Source of the DNA: Limnofasciculus baicalensis BBK-W-15 | GTDB lineage: Bacteria > Cyanobacteriota > Cyanobacteriia > Cyanobacteriales > Coleofasciculaceae | NCBI RefSeq assembly: GCF_024178385.1 | Contig: NZ_JAMZMM010000013.1 | Location: 1-38,448, forward strand | Length of the DNA: 38,448 bases | Direction of reading: 5' to 3' | Part shown: one piece after another, positions 8,301 through 16,990 of the stretch | How the letters are laid out: every line of letters begins with the position of its first letter | How positions within the stretch are numbered: the stretch's first letter is position 1 | Translations under genes and position numbers: made by a program | The notes under the pieces: generated by a model | The model's input: only the letters and a program-made list of their open reading frames with translations | Told to the model about the DNA's origin: nothing | Database searches by the model: none

Positions 8301-8416
8301 TAGTCTAGATCTTGAAATCACAAAAATCTTATCAACTCTAGGGCGATAAAATATGATTGTATTTGTGTAAGTTTTTTCAATCCAATCTAAATATTCATTT
8401 CAACAAGTAGGAAAAT

Positions 8417-8908
8417 ATGAGCGATCTAATTGTAATTGGCTTTCCAGACGAATTTAAGGCAGATGAAGTATTGCTCGATCTCAGAAAACTGGAGCGAGGA
8501 TATCTGATCGATCTAGAAGATGCAGTGATCGTGGTGAGAAATAAAGAGGGCAAAGTCAAGGTTAAACAAACTCAAGAACTTGTCGCTTCTGGCGCATTAA
8601 GTGGCGGTTTCTGGGGATTGTTAATCGGCTTAATCTTCCTTAATCCTCTCCTGGCATTTTTTGGTGCAGCAGTGGGAGCTATTTCTGGTGCATTAACAGA
8701 TATCGGCATTGATGATAACTTCATTCGAGAATTAGGCAACACCCTCGAATCGGGAACCTCTGCCATTTTTGTCTTGGTGAGAAAGTCTACACCTGACAAG
8801 GTTTTAGAAGATTTGAGCAAATTTGAGGGAAAAGTTCTCCGAACTTCGTTATCCCATGAAGATGAGGCAAAACTTCAGGCGGCTCTTAGAAAAAGCGAAG
8901 CAGGGTAA
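8417..8908 (+). CDS. DUF1269 family membrane protein
   Basis: 163 residues starting MSDLIVIGFPDEFKADEVL, the recognisable opening of DUF1269 proteins, with a Gly-rich hydrophobic hairpin in the middle (GALSGGFWGLLIGLIF, then FFGAAVGAISGALTDIGIDD) and a soluble end (SGTSAIFVLVR). Members are common in cyanobacteria and often sit with stress or ion-transport genes; their biochemical role is unknown. TAGGAAAAT before ATG 8417 serves as the ribosome-binding site. A second, broken copy with the same first residues lies at 13646. Confidence 0.8.
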   Translation: MSDLIVIGFPDEFKADEVLLDLRKLERGYLIDLEDAVIVVRNKEGKVKVKQTQELVASGALSGGFWGLLIGLIFLNPLLAFFGAAVGAISGALTDIGIDDNFIRELGNTLESGTSAIFVLVRKSTPDKVLEDLSKFEGKVLRTSLSHEDEAKLQAALRKSEAG

Positions 8909-8949
8909 ATCATAGCTCCAAAAAATCTCGAAGTCATCGCCTATCAATA

Positions 8950-9042
8950 TATAGCAGCCGCCCGTGTTAAGGCATTCTCAGCTACCAAATTTTAACAAGG
9001 GGCTGAGAGCCAATTGTCCTAACCGCTGTGGCGGTTGCTATA
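8950..9042. mobile_element. 93-bp element with TATAGCAACCGCC-type ends (copy A)
   Basis: The left end TATAGCAGCCGCC and the right end GGCGGTTGCTATA are inverted repeats with one mismatch. Copy B at 13887-13979 is also exactly 93 bp. The core of copy A matches the core of copy B in the opposite orientation, while the outer arms keep the same orientation. The size and structure fit a MITE-like or foldback element. It lies between the DUF1269 gene and the Cys-rich gene and adds a spurious upstream extension to the latter's frame. Confidence 0.65.
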
Positions 9043-9074
9043 AAAGGAGATTCTCTGTTCAGGAAGGAAGGCAA

Positions 9075-9410
9075 ATGGAAACACAATCGATAGCAAATCA
9101 GCCATCTAATTCACTTCCTCCAACCCGGGGAAGGATTGAAACTCTCCCTGGATTGAATGGAGCCTTCCTGACGATCGTTAGCCTTGCGATAATCTACGGG
9201 ATTGTCGCTTCAATTTATCCTGGCATTCCCAAGCGTATAAAGCATTTATTCAGCTTCAAATCGCGTCACAAGATTTTGTGTCATCGCTGTCGATATTTTA
9301 GCAATAATGCCTATCTTAAGTGCGCTCTCCATCCAGTAACCGTACTGACCAAACAAGTGGTTAATTGTAGCGATTACTGTCTAAATAGCCAGGAAAAACG
9401 GGCAGTTTAA
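9075..9410 (+). CDS. Small Cys-rich single-pass membrane protein
   Basis: 111 residues: a polar N-terminus, one membrane segment at about 30-49 (AFLTIVSLAIIYGIVASIY), a basic stretch, then a conserved-looking cluster CHRCRYFSNNAYLKCALHP with Cys69, Cys72, Cys83, and later Cys98 and Cys102. The spacing suggests a small metal- or redox-binding domain. I recall similar short proteins in cyanobacteria but no named family. The frame is open from 8964, but that part is translated repeat DNA; AGGAAGGAAGG at 9061-9071 places the real start at ATG 9075. It is probably expressed with the following CDF exporter. Confidence 0.6.
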   Translation: METQSIANQPSNSLPPTRGRIETLPGLNGAFLTIVSLAIIYGIVASIYPGIPKRIKHLFSFKSRHKILCHRCRYFSNNAYLKCALHPVTVLTKQVVNCSDYCLNSQEKRAV

Positions 9411-9427
9411 AATTTTGTGCTACTCGG

Positions 9428-10384
9428 GTGAGCAAAGATACTTTCCTTGCCCAAATCGTGACAGTCAAAAGTATGAATATATCTGTCAATCATCGTCCTT
9501 CAGCTCGCTCCTACGCGGTTCTATCCATTGGTGCCGCCGTAATGACTATTGCGCTGAAGTTTGGAGCATATAGCCTGACGGGTTCCGTGGGTTTGCTGTC
9601 CGATGCCTTCGAGTCAATTGTGAACTTGGTGGCAGCGATTGGTGCTTTTTGGGCTTTGTCTTATGCCGCCAAGCCGCCCGATGAGAAGCACTCCTTTGGA
9701 CATTCCAAAGCAGAATATTTTTCCAGTGCCTTGGAAGGATTCTTAATTTTGGTAGCTGCCGGAAGCATTGCCGTTGCCGCTGTGGATCGTTTTTTCCATC
9801 CCCAGCCGATTGAGCAGGCTGGATTGGGGCTAGTGTTAGCCCTCTTGGCAACAGCGATCAATGGTGGAGTCTCCTGGATTTTGCTCCAGGCTAGCCGACA
9901 GCTCCGCTCCATCACCCTCCGGGCTGATGCCTATCACTTGCTCACAGATGTGTGGACATCGGTAGGGGTGGTGCTAGGGATTGGGCTGGTTAGCGTTACG
10001 GGCTGGTTTGTGCTAGATCCCATTGTTGCCCTACTCGTCGCGGCCAACATTGTTTGGACTGGATGCAAACTGCTCGGAGAAACTGGATTTGGTTTACTTG
10101 ATGGCGCAATCCCTGACGATGAACAAAAGGCGATCGCGCTGATCATGAGTGAATATAAAACTCAAGGGATTCAGTTTCACGCTCTACGAACCCGGGTTGC
10201 TGGCTCCCGTAGCTTTGTGTCGTTTCATGTATTGGTTCCAGGAGCGTGGACAGTTCAGAGAGGCCATGATGTTTGCGAAATAATCGAACAGGCGATCGCC
10301 CTCGCACTACCAGGAACAAATGTCACAACACACCTAGAACCTTCAGAAGATCCAATTAGTTGGAATGACGAGAAATTAAATTGA
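9428..10384 (+). CDS. Cation diffusion facilitator (CDF) metal exporter
   Basis: 318 residues, six membrane segments and a C-terminal cytoplasmic domain, the usual CDF build. Signature stretches are TGSVGLLSDAFESIVNLVAA in segment 2 (Asp59, Glu62), HSFGHSKAEYFSS in the loop, and DAYHLLTDVWTSVG in segment 5 (His170, Asp174). CDF proteins export divalent metals (Zn, Fe, Mn, Co) against protons; the specific metal cannot be told here because the segment-2 site differs from the D-x3-D of YiiP. The start is uncertain: GTG 9428 opens the frame, ATG 9473 (MNISVNHRPS) is an alternative, and neither has a strong ribosome-binding site. It precedes an MgtA-type ATPase, so a cation-homeostasis role fits. 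Confidence 0.88.
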   Translation: MSKDTFLAQIVTVKSMNISVNHRPSARSYAVLSIGAAVMTIALKFGAYSLTGSVGLLSDAFESIVNLVAAIGAFWALSYAAKPPDEKHSFGHSKAEYFSSALEGFLILVAAGSIAVAAVDRFFHPQPIEQAGLGLVLALLATAINGGVSWILLQASRQLRSITLRADAYHLLTDVWTSVGVVLGIGLVSVTGWFVLDPIVALLVAANIVWTGCKLLGETGFGLLDGAIPDDEQKAIALIMSEYKTQGIQFHALRTRVAGSRSFVSFHVLVPGAWTVQRGHDVCEIIEQAIALALPGTNVTTHLEPSEDPISWNDEKLN

Positions 10385-10464
10385 ATTACGATGCAATATC
10401 GCTAACTTTACTCCAATAATTTTCAATCGCTGCGGCGCATTAATCAACTGATGAATTAAATCCC

Positions 10465-13014
10465 ATGAATCCACAAAATTCCCCGTTTTGGAGCTTACCC
10501 ACAGATCGAGTGCTTCAGGAGACGCACTCCACAATCGCAGGGTTAAGCGGTCAAGATGCGAAACAACGCCTGAGCGAGTACGGCGCAAATAGCCTCAAAC
10601 AAAAACGCAAATCGAGCGCATTAATGCTCTTGCTCAATCAATTCAAGAGTCCGATTATCTTGATTCTAATTTTTGCGGCGGTGCTATCAATTTTTCTGAA
10701 AGATGCTGCAGATGCCATTATCATTTTGACGATCGTACTCATCAGTGGGCTATTAGGATTTTGGCAAGAACGAGGAGCCTCGAACGCCGTCGATAAATTA
10801 TTGGCATTAGTACAAGTTAAAGCAACTGTTTTGAGAGATGGTCAATCTCAAGAAATCCCCAATGAGTCAGTGGTTCCTGGCGACATTGTAGTCCTTTGTG
10901 CAGGTAAAAATATTCCGGGCGACTGTCTAGTTTTAGAGTCGCAAGATCTATCAGTGGATGAAGCCGCACTGACAGGAGAAACCTATCCAGTTGACAAGAT
11001 AAGTGGCGTATTACCTGCTGAAACTGAACTGGGAAAACGCACTAATTACCTCTATATGGGAACCAATGTAATTAGTGGAACGGCGAAAGCAGTCGTCGTT
11101 CATACCGGAAAAAAAACTGAATTCGGCAAAGTATCGGAACGCCTGAAACTCAGACCTCCCGAAACAGAATTTGAACATGGACTCAGCAAGTTTGGCTACT
11201 TTCTGATGGAAGTAACGCTAATTTTGGTAGTTCTAATTTTTGTCGCCAACGTCTTCCTCCATCGCCCAGTGCTGGAATCATTTATGTTTTCTTTGGCGCT
11301 AGCGGTTGGTTTGACTCCCCAATTGTTGCCTGCAATTGTCAGCGTTAACTTGGCTCGTGGTGCCAAGAAAATGGCGAAAAAGGGGGCAATCGTGAAGCAC
11401 TTACCCGCGATCGAAAACTTTGGCAGTATGAATGTATTTTGCACCGATAAGACGGGGACGCTAACGGAAGGAGAGGTGAAAATTCACTCTGCGGTTGATG
11501 TGGATGGGAAAGAAAGCGTTAGCGATGGCGTAGACTCGACGCAGGCGAATCGCGTTCTACTTTACGCTTATTTGAATGCTGCATCTGAGTCGGGTTATGT
11601 GAATCCCATCGATAAAGCGATTCGCGAATACAAAACCTTCGATATTTCTGCCTATCAAAAGCTGGATGAAGTCCCTTATGATTTTAACCGCAAACGTCTC
11701 AGCATCTTATTCAAAAAAGAAAGTACCCATCTGATTGTGACTAAAGGCGCACTGAAAAATATTCTGGATGTTTGCTCAAAGGTTGAAACTCCTGATGGAA
11801 AAACGATCGATATTGTAGATGAGCGAGAGAAACTCTACCAAGAGGCTGAAGAATTGGGCAGTAAGGGATTTAGAGTTTTGGGTGTGGCTGCTCGCGATTT
11901 TAATCGAGATTCATTCAGCAAAGATGATGAAACGAATATGACATTTATGGGCTATCTTGCTCTATTCGATCCGCCAAAAGCTGGCATCGCGGAAACTCTC
12001 AAAGAGTTGGAATTAATGGGAGTCACCCCGAAGATGATTACCGGAGATAGCAAGGCGGTTGCTATTAGTATTATTCAGCAGGTAGGATTGCCTGAACCAA
12101 AGATTTTGACAGGATCTGAACTAGATAAGCTCAGTGATGAAGCTTTGATACATCGAGTACAACATACAAATGTTTTTGCTGAGGTAGAGCCAAACCAAAA
12201 AGAGCGAATTATTATCGCTCTTAAAAAAGCAGGAAATGTAGTTGGATATCTGGGAGATGGCATTAACGATGCCTCTGCACTTCATGCCGCCGATGTCGGG
12301 ATCTCAGTCGAGAGCGCAGTCGATGTCGCCAAGGAAGCTGCTGACATTGTATTGATGGAAAAGGATTTGAATGTCCTCCTGGCAGGTATAAAGGAAGGAC
12401 GAATTACATTTGCTAACACTTTAAAATATGTATTTATGGCAACTAGCGCCAATTTTGGCAATATGTTTAGCATGGCGGGAATTTCTCTATTTATCCCCTT
12501 TTTACCGCTCCTGCCCAGTCAGATTTTGCTGACGAATCTATTCACTGATTTCCCAGAATTGACGATCGCAACCGATCGCGTGGATCGGGAACAGATTAAC
12601 CAACCTCACCGCTGGAATATGGGCTTTATCCGCAACTTTATGTTGGTATTTGGGTTACTCAGTTCCGTGTTTGATTACCTCACCTTTGGAGCCTTACTCC
12701 TTGTGCTACACGCCGATCCAGCGCAATTCAGAACTGGTTGGTTTATGGAATCAGTGATTTCTGCATCCATCATTGTCTTATCCATTCGCACACACCAGTC
12801 TATTCTTCACAGTAAACCGAGTCGAGCTTTGTTTTCAACAACGATTGCGATCGCCGGGATCGCGCTCTTCCTGCCTTATACACCCCTTGCAAGTCTACTG
12901 GGATTTCAAGCCTTGCCGATTGAATTTCTTTTGTTACTGGCAGCAATTGTCGGACTTTACATCCTCTGTGCCGAAAACGTGAAACGAGTGTTTTATAGCC
13001 GCGTAAAATTTTAG
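10465..13014 (+). CDS. mgtA: MgtA-type (P3B) P-type ATPase, putative Mg2+ transporter
   Basis: 849 residues with all P-type ATPase landmarks: TGE at 170-172, phosphorylated Asp328 in CTDKTGT, and GDGIND at 597-602. The subgroup is indicated by LAVGLTPQLLPAIVSVNLARGA with KHLPAIENFGSMNVFC around the phosphorylation site and ANFGNMFSMAGISLFIPFLP in the M5-M6 region, both close to MgtA/MgtB. MgtA imports Mg2+ across the inner membrane using ATP. The transport specificity is inferred from these motifs. No magnesium-sensing leader is obvious in the 80 nt before the start. The gene is followed 53 nt later by the DUF3611 gene, likely in the same unit. Confidence 0.85.
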   Translation: MNPQNSPFWSLPTDRVLQETHSTIAGLSGQDAKQRLSEYGANSLKQKRKSSALMLLLNQFKSPIILILIFAAVLSIFLKDAADAIIILTIVLISGLLGFWQERGASNAVDKLLALVQVKATVLRDGQSQEIPNESVVPGDIVVLCAGKNIPGDCLVLESQDLSVDEAALTGETYPVDKISGVLPAETELGKRTNYLYMGTNVISGTAKAVVVHTGKKTEFGKVSERLKLRPPETEFEHGLSKFGYFLMEVTLILVVLIFVANVFLHRPVLESFMFSLALAVGLTPQLLPAIVSVNLARGAKKMAKKGAIVKHLPAIENFGSMNVFCTDKTGTLTEGEVKIHSAVDVDGKESVSDGVDSTQANRVLLYAYLNAASESGYVNPIDKAIREYKTFDISAYQKLDEVPYDFNRKRLSILFKKESTHLIVTKGALKNILDVCSKVETPDGKTIDIVDEREKLYQEAEELGSKGFRVLGVAARDFNRDSFSKDDETNMTFMGYLALFDPPKAGIAETLKELELMGVTPKMITGDSKAVAISIIQQVGLPEPKILTGSELDKLSDEALIHRVQHTNVFAEVEPNQKERIIIALKKAGNVVGYLGDGINDASALHAADVGISVESAVDVAKEAADIVLMEKDLNVLLAGIKEGRITFANTLKYVFMATSANFGNMFSMAGISLFIPFLPLLPSQILLTNLFTDFPELTIATDRVDREQINQPHRWNMGFIRNFMLVFGLLSSVFDYLTFGALLLVLHADPAQFRTGWFMESVISASIIVLSIRTHQSILHSKPSRALFSTTIAIAGIALFLPYTPLASLLGFQALPIEFLLLLAAIVGLYILCAENVKRVFYSRVKF

Positions 13015-13067
13015 CGGTTTGATGCTCCTGCTATTGTTCAAATCAAAAATTTAGAGGGAAATATCTT

Positions 13068-13649
13068 ATGTCTACCAACCTGGAATTAACATCTCATCCT
13101 TCAGAGAGGCCGCAATCTGGCAGTTTACTGCGATTGTTGGGGTGGAGTGGTTTTTGGATACAGTTTGTTTTAACTATTGTTTCTGGACTGATTTTAGGTT
13201 TCGCGATGCTCGATCCGAACCTTAATCTTAATCTCAAGTCTGGGATCAGTTTGCTATCAGTAATTGGGGGAATTACAGCTTTAGCCTTAAGCATTTACTG
13301 GTTCTTTCGTTATGTTCTTCTTGGGCGACAATTGTCAGGATCGGAGCAGGCCTTACATCCTAACCGTAAGGAAACAATTCATATTTTGCAGCTAGGAGTT
13401 TTAGTCAACTTGGCGGCAATGTTACTGACGTTAGTCGGTATTGAAACGATTGTTGGATCGTTGCTCCTCAAAACCCTATCAGTTCCCCAAGGAGTCTCTG
13501 TCTATCCCATCGGGCAACAAATGATTGAGCCGATCGATATTTTTGTCGTACAAGCGAATATCAGCATGATTGTGGCTCAATTTGTGGGGATCGTAATTCC
13601 ATTTTGGCTGGCAAGTCGTGTCGAACACCATTGGGAGAAAACACTATGA
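13068..13649 (+). CDS. DUF3611 family membrane protein
   Basis: 193 residues with four likely membrane segments (SGFWIQFVLTIVSGLILGFA, then a segment near 60-85, one near 105-130, and one near 160-182). The GWSGFWIQFVLT opening and an external loop with IEPIDIFVVQANISMI match DUF3611, a family of cyanobacteria and chloroplasts without an assigned biochemical role. AGAGGGAAA lies about 7 nt before ATG 13068. Its TGA stop overlaps the ATG of the broken DUF1269 copy (ATGA), showing that the two were once translationally coupled. Confidence 0.75.
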   Translation: MSTNLELTSHPSERPQSGSLLRLLGWSGFWIQFVLTIVSGLILGFAMLDPNLNLNLKSGISLLSVIGGITALALSIYWFFRYVLLGRQLSGSEQALHPNRKETIHILQLGVLVNLAAMLLTLVGIETIVGSLLLKTLSVPQGVSVYPIGQQMIEPIDIFVVQANISMIVAQFVGIVIPFWLASRVEHHWEKTL

Positions 13650-13808
13650 GCGATCTAATCGCGATTGGGTTTAATGGTAAACATGACTTACGCAAAGGCT
13701 CTATCCGTAGGGTGCGTTATACTCTGTTAACGCACCAGCAACATTATTAGTAGCGTTGCTGCGTAAGTCCTAGGTAAACTTAAAGCAAGGGAAGCTAGTA
13801 ATGTCTAA
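13646..13808 (+). pseudogene. DUF1269 gene remnant interrupted by a small element
   Basis: From ATG 13646 the frame reads MSDLIAIGFNGK, nearly the same as the intact DUF1269 gene at 8417 (MSDLIVIGFPDE). A 90-bp element then interrupts it. If the element and one 7-bp duplication are removed, the frame continues as GKLKAREASNV before a TAA at 13806; the LKA-EA portion matches FKADEV of the intact protein. So the gene was already truncated or decayed beyond the element, and the insertion came into its 5' end. The start overlaps the DUF3611 stop. Confidence 0.7.
13683..13772. mobile_element. 90-bp MITE-like element with GACTTACGCA ends and a 7-bp target duplication
   Basis: GACTTACGCA at 13685-13694 is the exact reverse complement of TGCGTAAGTC at 13760-13769. 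Internally GGTGCGTTA pairs with TAACGCACC. The unit is flanked by direct repeats GGTAAAC at 13676-13682 and 13773-13779, the signature of transposition. It encodes nothing, so it must have been moved by a transposase elsewhere. A half copy lies at 131-173. Confidence 0.75.
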
Positions 13809-13886
13809 TTAGGGATGTCAACAATTATTAATTAAAGGTGATAAAAATTTACAGGCTATTTTAGAGTTTGTTTGCGGAGAATCAGC

Positions 13887-13979
13887 TATAGCAACCGCCC
13901 GTGTTAGGACAATTGGCTCTCAGCCAATTGTTAAAATTTACTAGCTGAAAATGTCCTAACTGCTGTGGCGGTTGCTATA
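13887..13979. mobile_element. 93-bp element with TATAGCAACCGCC-type ends (copy B)
   Basis: The ends TATAGCAACCGCC and GGCGGTTGCTATA are perfect 13-bp inverted repeats. Inside is a perfect hairpin CAATTGGCT/AGCCAATTG with a CTC loop. Length equals copy A at 8950-9042, but the core is inverted relative to the outer arms. The rest of 13809-14114 holds no gene I can recognise. Confidence 0.7.
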
Positions 13980-14114
13980 AGTTAAGTAGTGGTGGAACCT
14001 ATTACGCAAGACGACTATTTCTGGAAACTCTGCAATTATCGCTCGCTCTTGTTCCCACTCGTCAACTGTGCAACTACAAACCCATTATGAGGCAAGGCAA
14101 CTTGTTACTCCTCT

Positions 14115-16949
14115 ATGGCAAATCATCCTCCTATCTGGACTCTATCTACTGAGCAACTCTACGAAACTCTGTCAACTTCGGCACAGGGACTTTCCGAAGC
14201 AGAAACAGCACTCAGAATCAAGCATTACGGATTTAATGAACTACCGGAACCCGCTCGGCGATCGCTATTTCTCCGCTTCACGGATCAGTTAACCCATTTC
14301 ATGGCACTTTTACTCTGGGTTGCAGGTATCCTGGCTTTTATTTCCGGTACACCTGAACTCGGTTGGGCAATCTGGGCTGTAATTTGGATTAATGCTGGTT
14401 TCAGTTTTTGGCAAGAATTTCAGGCGGAACAAGCCTTAGCAGCCCTCAATAAAATGTTGCCCGCCAAAGCTAAAGTCTATCGAGATGGGAAATTATGTGA
14501 GATTGCTGTGAGGGAGATGGTGCCGGGAGATGTGATGGAGTTGGAAGAAGGCGATCGCATTTCCGCCGATGCCAGAATGGTTTCAGCTCAGTCTTTATAT
14601 GTCGATGTCTCAGTGCTAACTGGAGAATCGCTTCCAGTTGCCAGAAATGCCGAATCTGTCGTCACGGAAAAGATACGTGCCTCGGAAGCAAATAATCTCG
14701 TTTTTGCGGGTTCTACCGTTTCCGCAGGGCATGGTTTAGCTGTCGTCTACGCTACAGGAACTCATACCGAGTTTGGTCAGGTTGCCCACCTAACGGCAAC
14801 CGTGAAGCGAGAACCCAGTACCCTGGAAGTGCAAATTAACAGAGTTGTCCATATCATCACAGGGATCGCCCTCGGGATGGGTGTTTTGGTGTTTTTCCTG
14901 ACTAACCTCTTGGTGGATATGGGAGTCAAGGAAAGCTTCATTTTTGCGATCGGGATTATTGTAGCGCTTGTTCCAGAAGGATTGCTCCCAACCGTTACTC
15001 TGGCTCTGGCAATTGGTGTGAAACGGATGGCAAAGCGTAATGCTTTGGTGCGTCGCCTCTCGGCAGTGGAGACATTGAGTGCTACAACCGTTATCTGTAC
15101 GGACAAAACTGGGACACTAACCAAGAATGAGATGACGGTGCGCCAACTGTGGATTCCCACAACTGAGATTGAAGTCACCGGAATCGGCTACGATCCAACT
15201 GGAGGAGAGGTGCGAGTTCCGAATCAGCGGCACGAGTCCCAGGTTAAGCTGCTACTTGCAGGATCAGCTCTCTGCTCCAATGCCCGTCTCAACCATCCAG
15301 CAGGTTCAAGTCAGTGGCAGGAGATTGGCGATCCTACAGAAGCCGCTCTCCTGGTGACTGCCATCAAAAAGGGACTGAAACTCGAACAATTACAGCATCA
15401 ACTTCCTAGAAAGCAGGAAATTCCCTTTGATTCGCGCCGACGGATGATGAGTGTGGTGTTAGAAAGAAGTGCGGATGATTCAGGTTTAGGGTTTGAATTA
15501 GACAACCAATCATCCCATCTGAAAAGGCTCACGGCTCCCTATCTAATTTTTACCAAGGGATCGCCATTAGATGTACTGGAACACTGTTCACAGATTCTCA
15601 GAGATGGGCATATAGAAGAATTATCAGCAGCACAACGGGCAGAGGTAACTGCCGCTAATGATACATTTGCCAGTCGAGGTTATCGAGTTTTGGGAGTTGC
15701 TACCCGGCAGAAAGAGGAGCAAGAGCCGCAAGAAGCCCAGGAGTTGGAGCAAAATCTGATTTTCGTTGGGTTAGTGGCAATGATCGATCCGCCGAGAGCA
15801 GAAGTGGCAGATGCGATCGCAAAATGCCATCAAGCGGGTATCCAAGTAACCATGGTAACAGGAGATTATGGACTCACCGCAGAAGCGATCGCCCGTAAAA
15901 TTGGTTTAGTGAATGGGAAAGCCAGAGTGGTTACGGGCGAAGAAATGGGTCATCTCTCAGATGCCCAACTCCGTCAAATCTTGCATCAAAAATCTGGGTT
16001 AGTCTTTGCGCGTGTGATGCCTGAACAGAAGTTAAGGCTGGTTCAGGCTTACATCGCCATGGGTAATATCGTAGCAGTGACAGGTGATGGAGTGAATGAT
16101 GCTCCAGCCTTGAGAGCCGCCCATATCGGGATTGCCATGGGGATGAGTGGCACAGATGTGGCACGGGAAGCCGCTGATATTGTCCTGATTGATGATAACT
16201 TCGCCACCATCATCAGTGCGATCGAGGAGGGACGAGCTGTATATCAGAATATTCGTAAGTTTATTACCTATATCCTGTCATCCAACATACCAGAGCTGCT
16301 CCCCTTTCTGGCGATGATCTTTCTAAAAATTCCGCCCGCTTTGGTAATTCTGCAAATTCTGGCGATCGATTTGGGCACAGATATGCTTCCCGCCCTAGCT
16401 TTGGGCGCAGAAAAACCGGAGGCAGGCATCTTGCTGCAACCCCCCCGCAAGAAGTCCAAACCCTTACTAGATATGTCCTTACTCCTCCGTGCCTATTGCT
16501 TTTTAGGGTTGCTGGAAGGCTTGGCAGGAATGACAGGTTTTCTGTTGGTTTGGTGGGCAAATGGCTACGGGATTACCGAGTTGCAGGCGATAAATTCGGC
16601 GATTCTGGCACATTCGGCGAATGCTACCCAGATGGCAATTTATCATCAAGCAACCACTGTGATGCTGGCTGCGATTGTGGCTTGTCAGTGTGGTAACGTT
16701 TTCGCCTGCCGCAGTGAGCGTATCTCAATTTTTCGCTTAGGTTTCTTTGGCAATCGTTTGATTTGGTTAGGCATTGTGATTGAGTGGGCGCTGATTCTGT
16801 TGATTATCTATGTTCCACCCTTACAAAAAATCTTTGCGACTGCACCCCTATCTCCCTTGCAATGGTTGATGCTGCTTCTCTGTCCACCATTGATACTGAT
16901 GGCTGATGAAGTACGAAAGCGAATTGTTCAAAGCTCGCATCCCATTTAG
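14115..16949 (+). CDS. Na,K-ATPase-like (P2C-type) cation-transporting P-type ATPase
   Basis: 944 residues. P-type landmarks: TGE at 169-171, phosphorylated Asp330 in ICTDKTGTLT, GDGVND at 657-662. The subgroup motifs are striking: M4 LVPEGLLPTVTLALAIGVKR (PEGLL at 287-291), M5 YILSSNIPELLPF (719-731) and M6 ILAIDLGTDMLPALALG with Asp752 and Asp756. These align closely with animal Na,K-ATPase M4 PEGLLATVT, M5 YTLTSNIPEITPF and M6 CIDLGTDMVPA. The cation-binding acids Glu727, Asp752 and Asp756 are therefore conserved. It likely exports Na+ or another monovalent cation from the cytoplasm; a Ca2+ pump is the alternative. No beta subunit is seen nearby. The start lacks a strong ribosome-binding site. 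Confidence 0.85.
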   Translation: MANHPPIWTLSTEQLYETLSTSAQGLSEAETALRIKHYGFNELPEPARRSLFLRFTDQLTHFMALLLWVAGILAFISGTPELGWAIWAVIWINAGFSFWQEFQAEQALAALNKMLPAKAKVYRDGKLCEIAVREMVPGDVMELEEGDRISADARMVSAQSLYVDVSVLTGESLPVARNAESVVTEKIRASEANNLVFAGSTVSAGHGLAVVYATGTHTEFGQVAHLTATVKREPSTLEVQINRVVHIITGIALGMGVLVFFLTNLLVDMGVKESFIFAIGIIVALVPEGLLPTVTLALAIGVKRMAKRNALVRRLSAVETLSATTVICTDKTGTLTKNEMTVRQLWIPTTEIEVTGIGYDPTGGEVRVPNQRHESQVKLLLAGSALCSNARLNHPAGSSQWQEIGDPTEAALLVTAIKKGLKLEQLQHQLPRKQEIPFDSRRRMMSVVLERSADDSGLGFELDNQSSHLKRLTAPYLIFTKGSPLDVLEHCSQILRDGHIEELSAAQRAEVTAANDTFASRGYRVLGVATRQKEEQEPQEAQELEQNLIFVGLVAMIDPPRAEVADAIAKCHQAGIQVTMVTGDYGLTAEAIARKIGLVNGKARVVTGEEMGHLSDAQLRQILHQKSGLVFARVMPEQKLRLVQAYIAMGNIVAVTGDGVNDAPALRAAHIGIAMGMSGTDVAREAADIVLIDDNFATIISAIEEGRAVYQNIRKFITYILSSNIPELLPFLAMIFLKIPPALVILQILAIDLGTDMLPALALGAEKPEAGILLQPPRKKSKPLLDMSLLLRAYCFLGLLEGLAGMTGFLLVWWANGYGITELQAINSAILAHSANATQMAIYHQATTVMLAAIVACQCGNVFACRSERISIFRLGFFGNRLIWLGIVIEWALILLIIYVPPLQKIFATAPLSPLQWLMLLLCPPLILMADEVRKRIVQSSHPI

Positions 16950-16990
16950 TTGGTGAATAAATATGAGAACCAACCTATAGGAGAACCATC

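Noticed and set aside
8964-9074. 37-residue N-terminal extension of the Cys-rich protein
   Set aside because: It is a translation of the 93-bp repeat element; a strong ribosome-binding site lies just before ATG 9075.
16264-16560. Minus-strand ORFs within the P2C ATPase gene
   Set aside because: Antisense shadows of a well-conserved coding region with no start signals.
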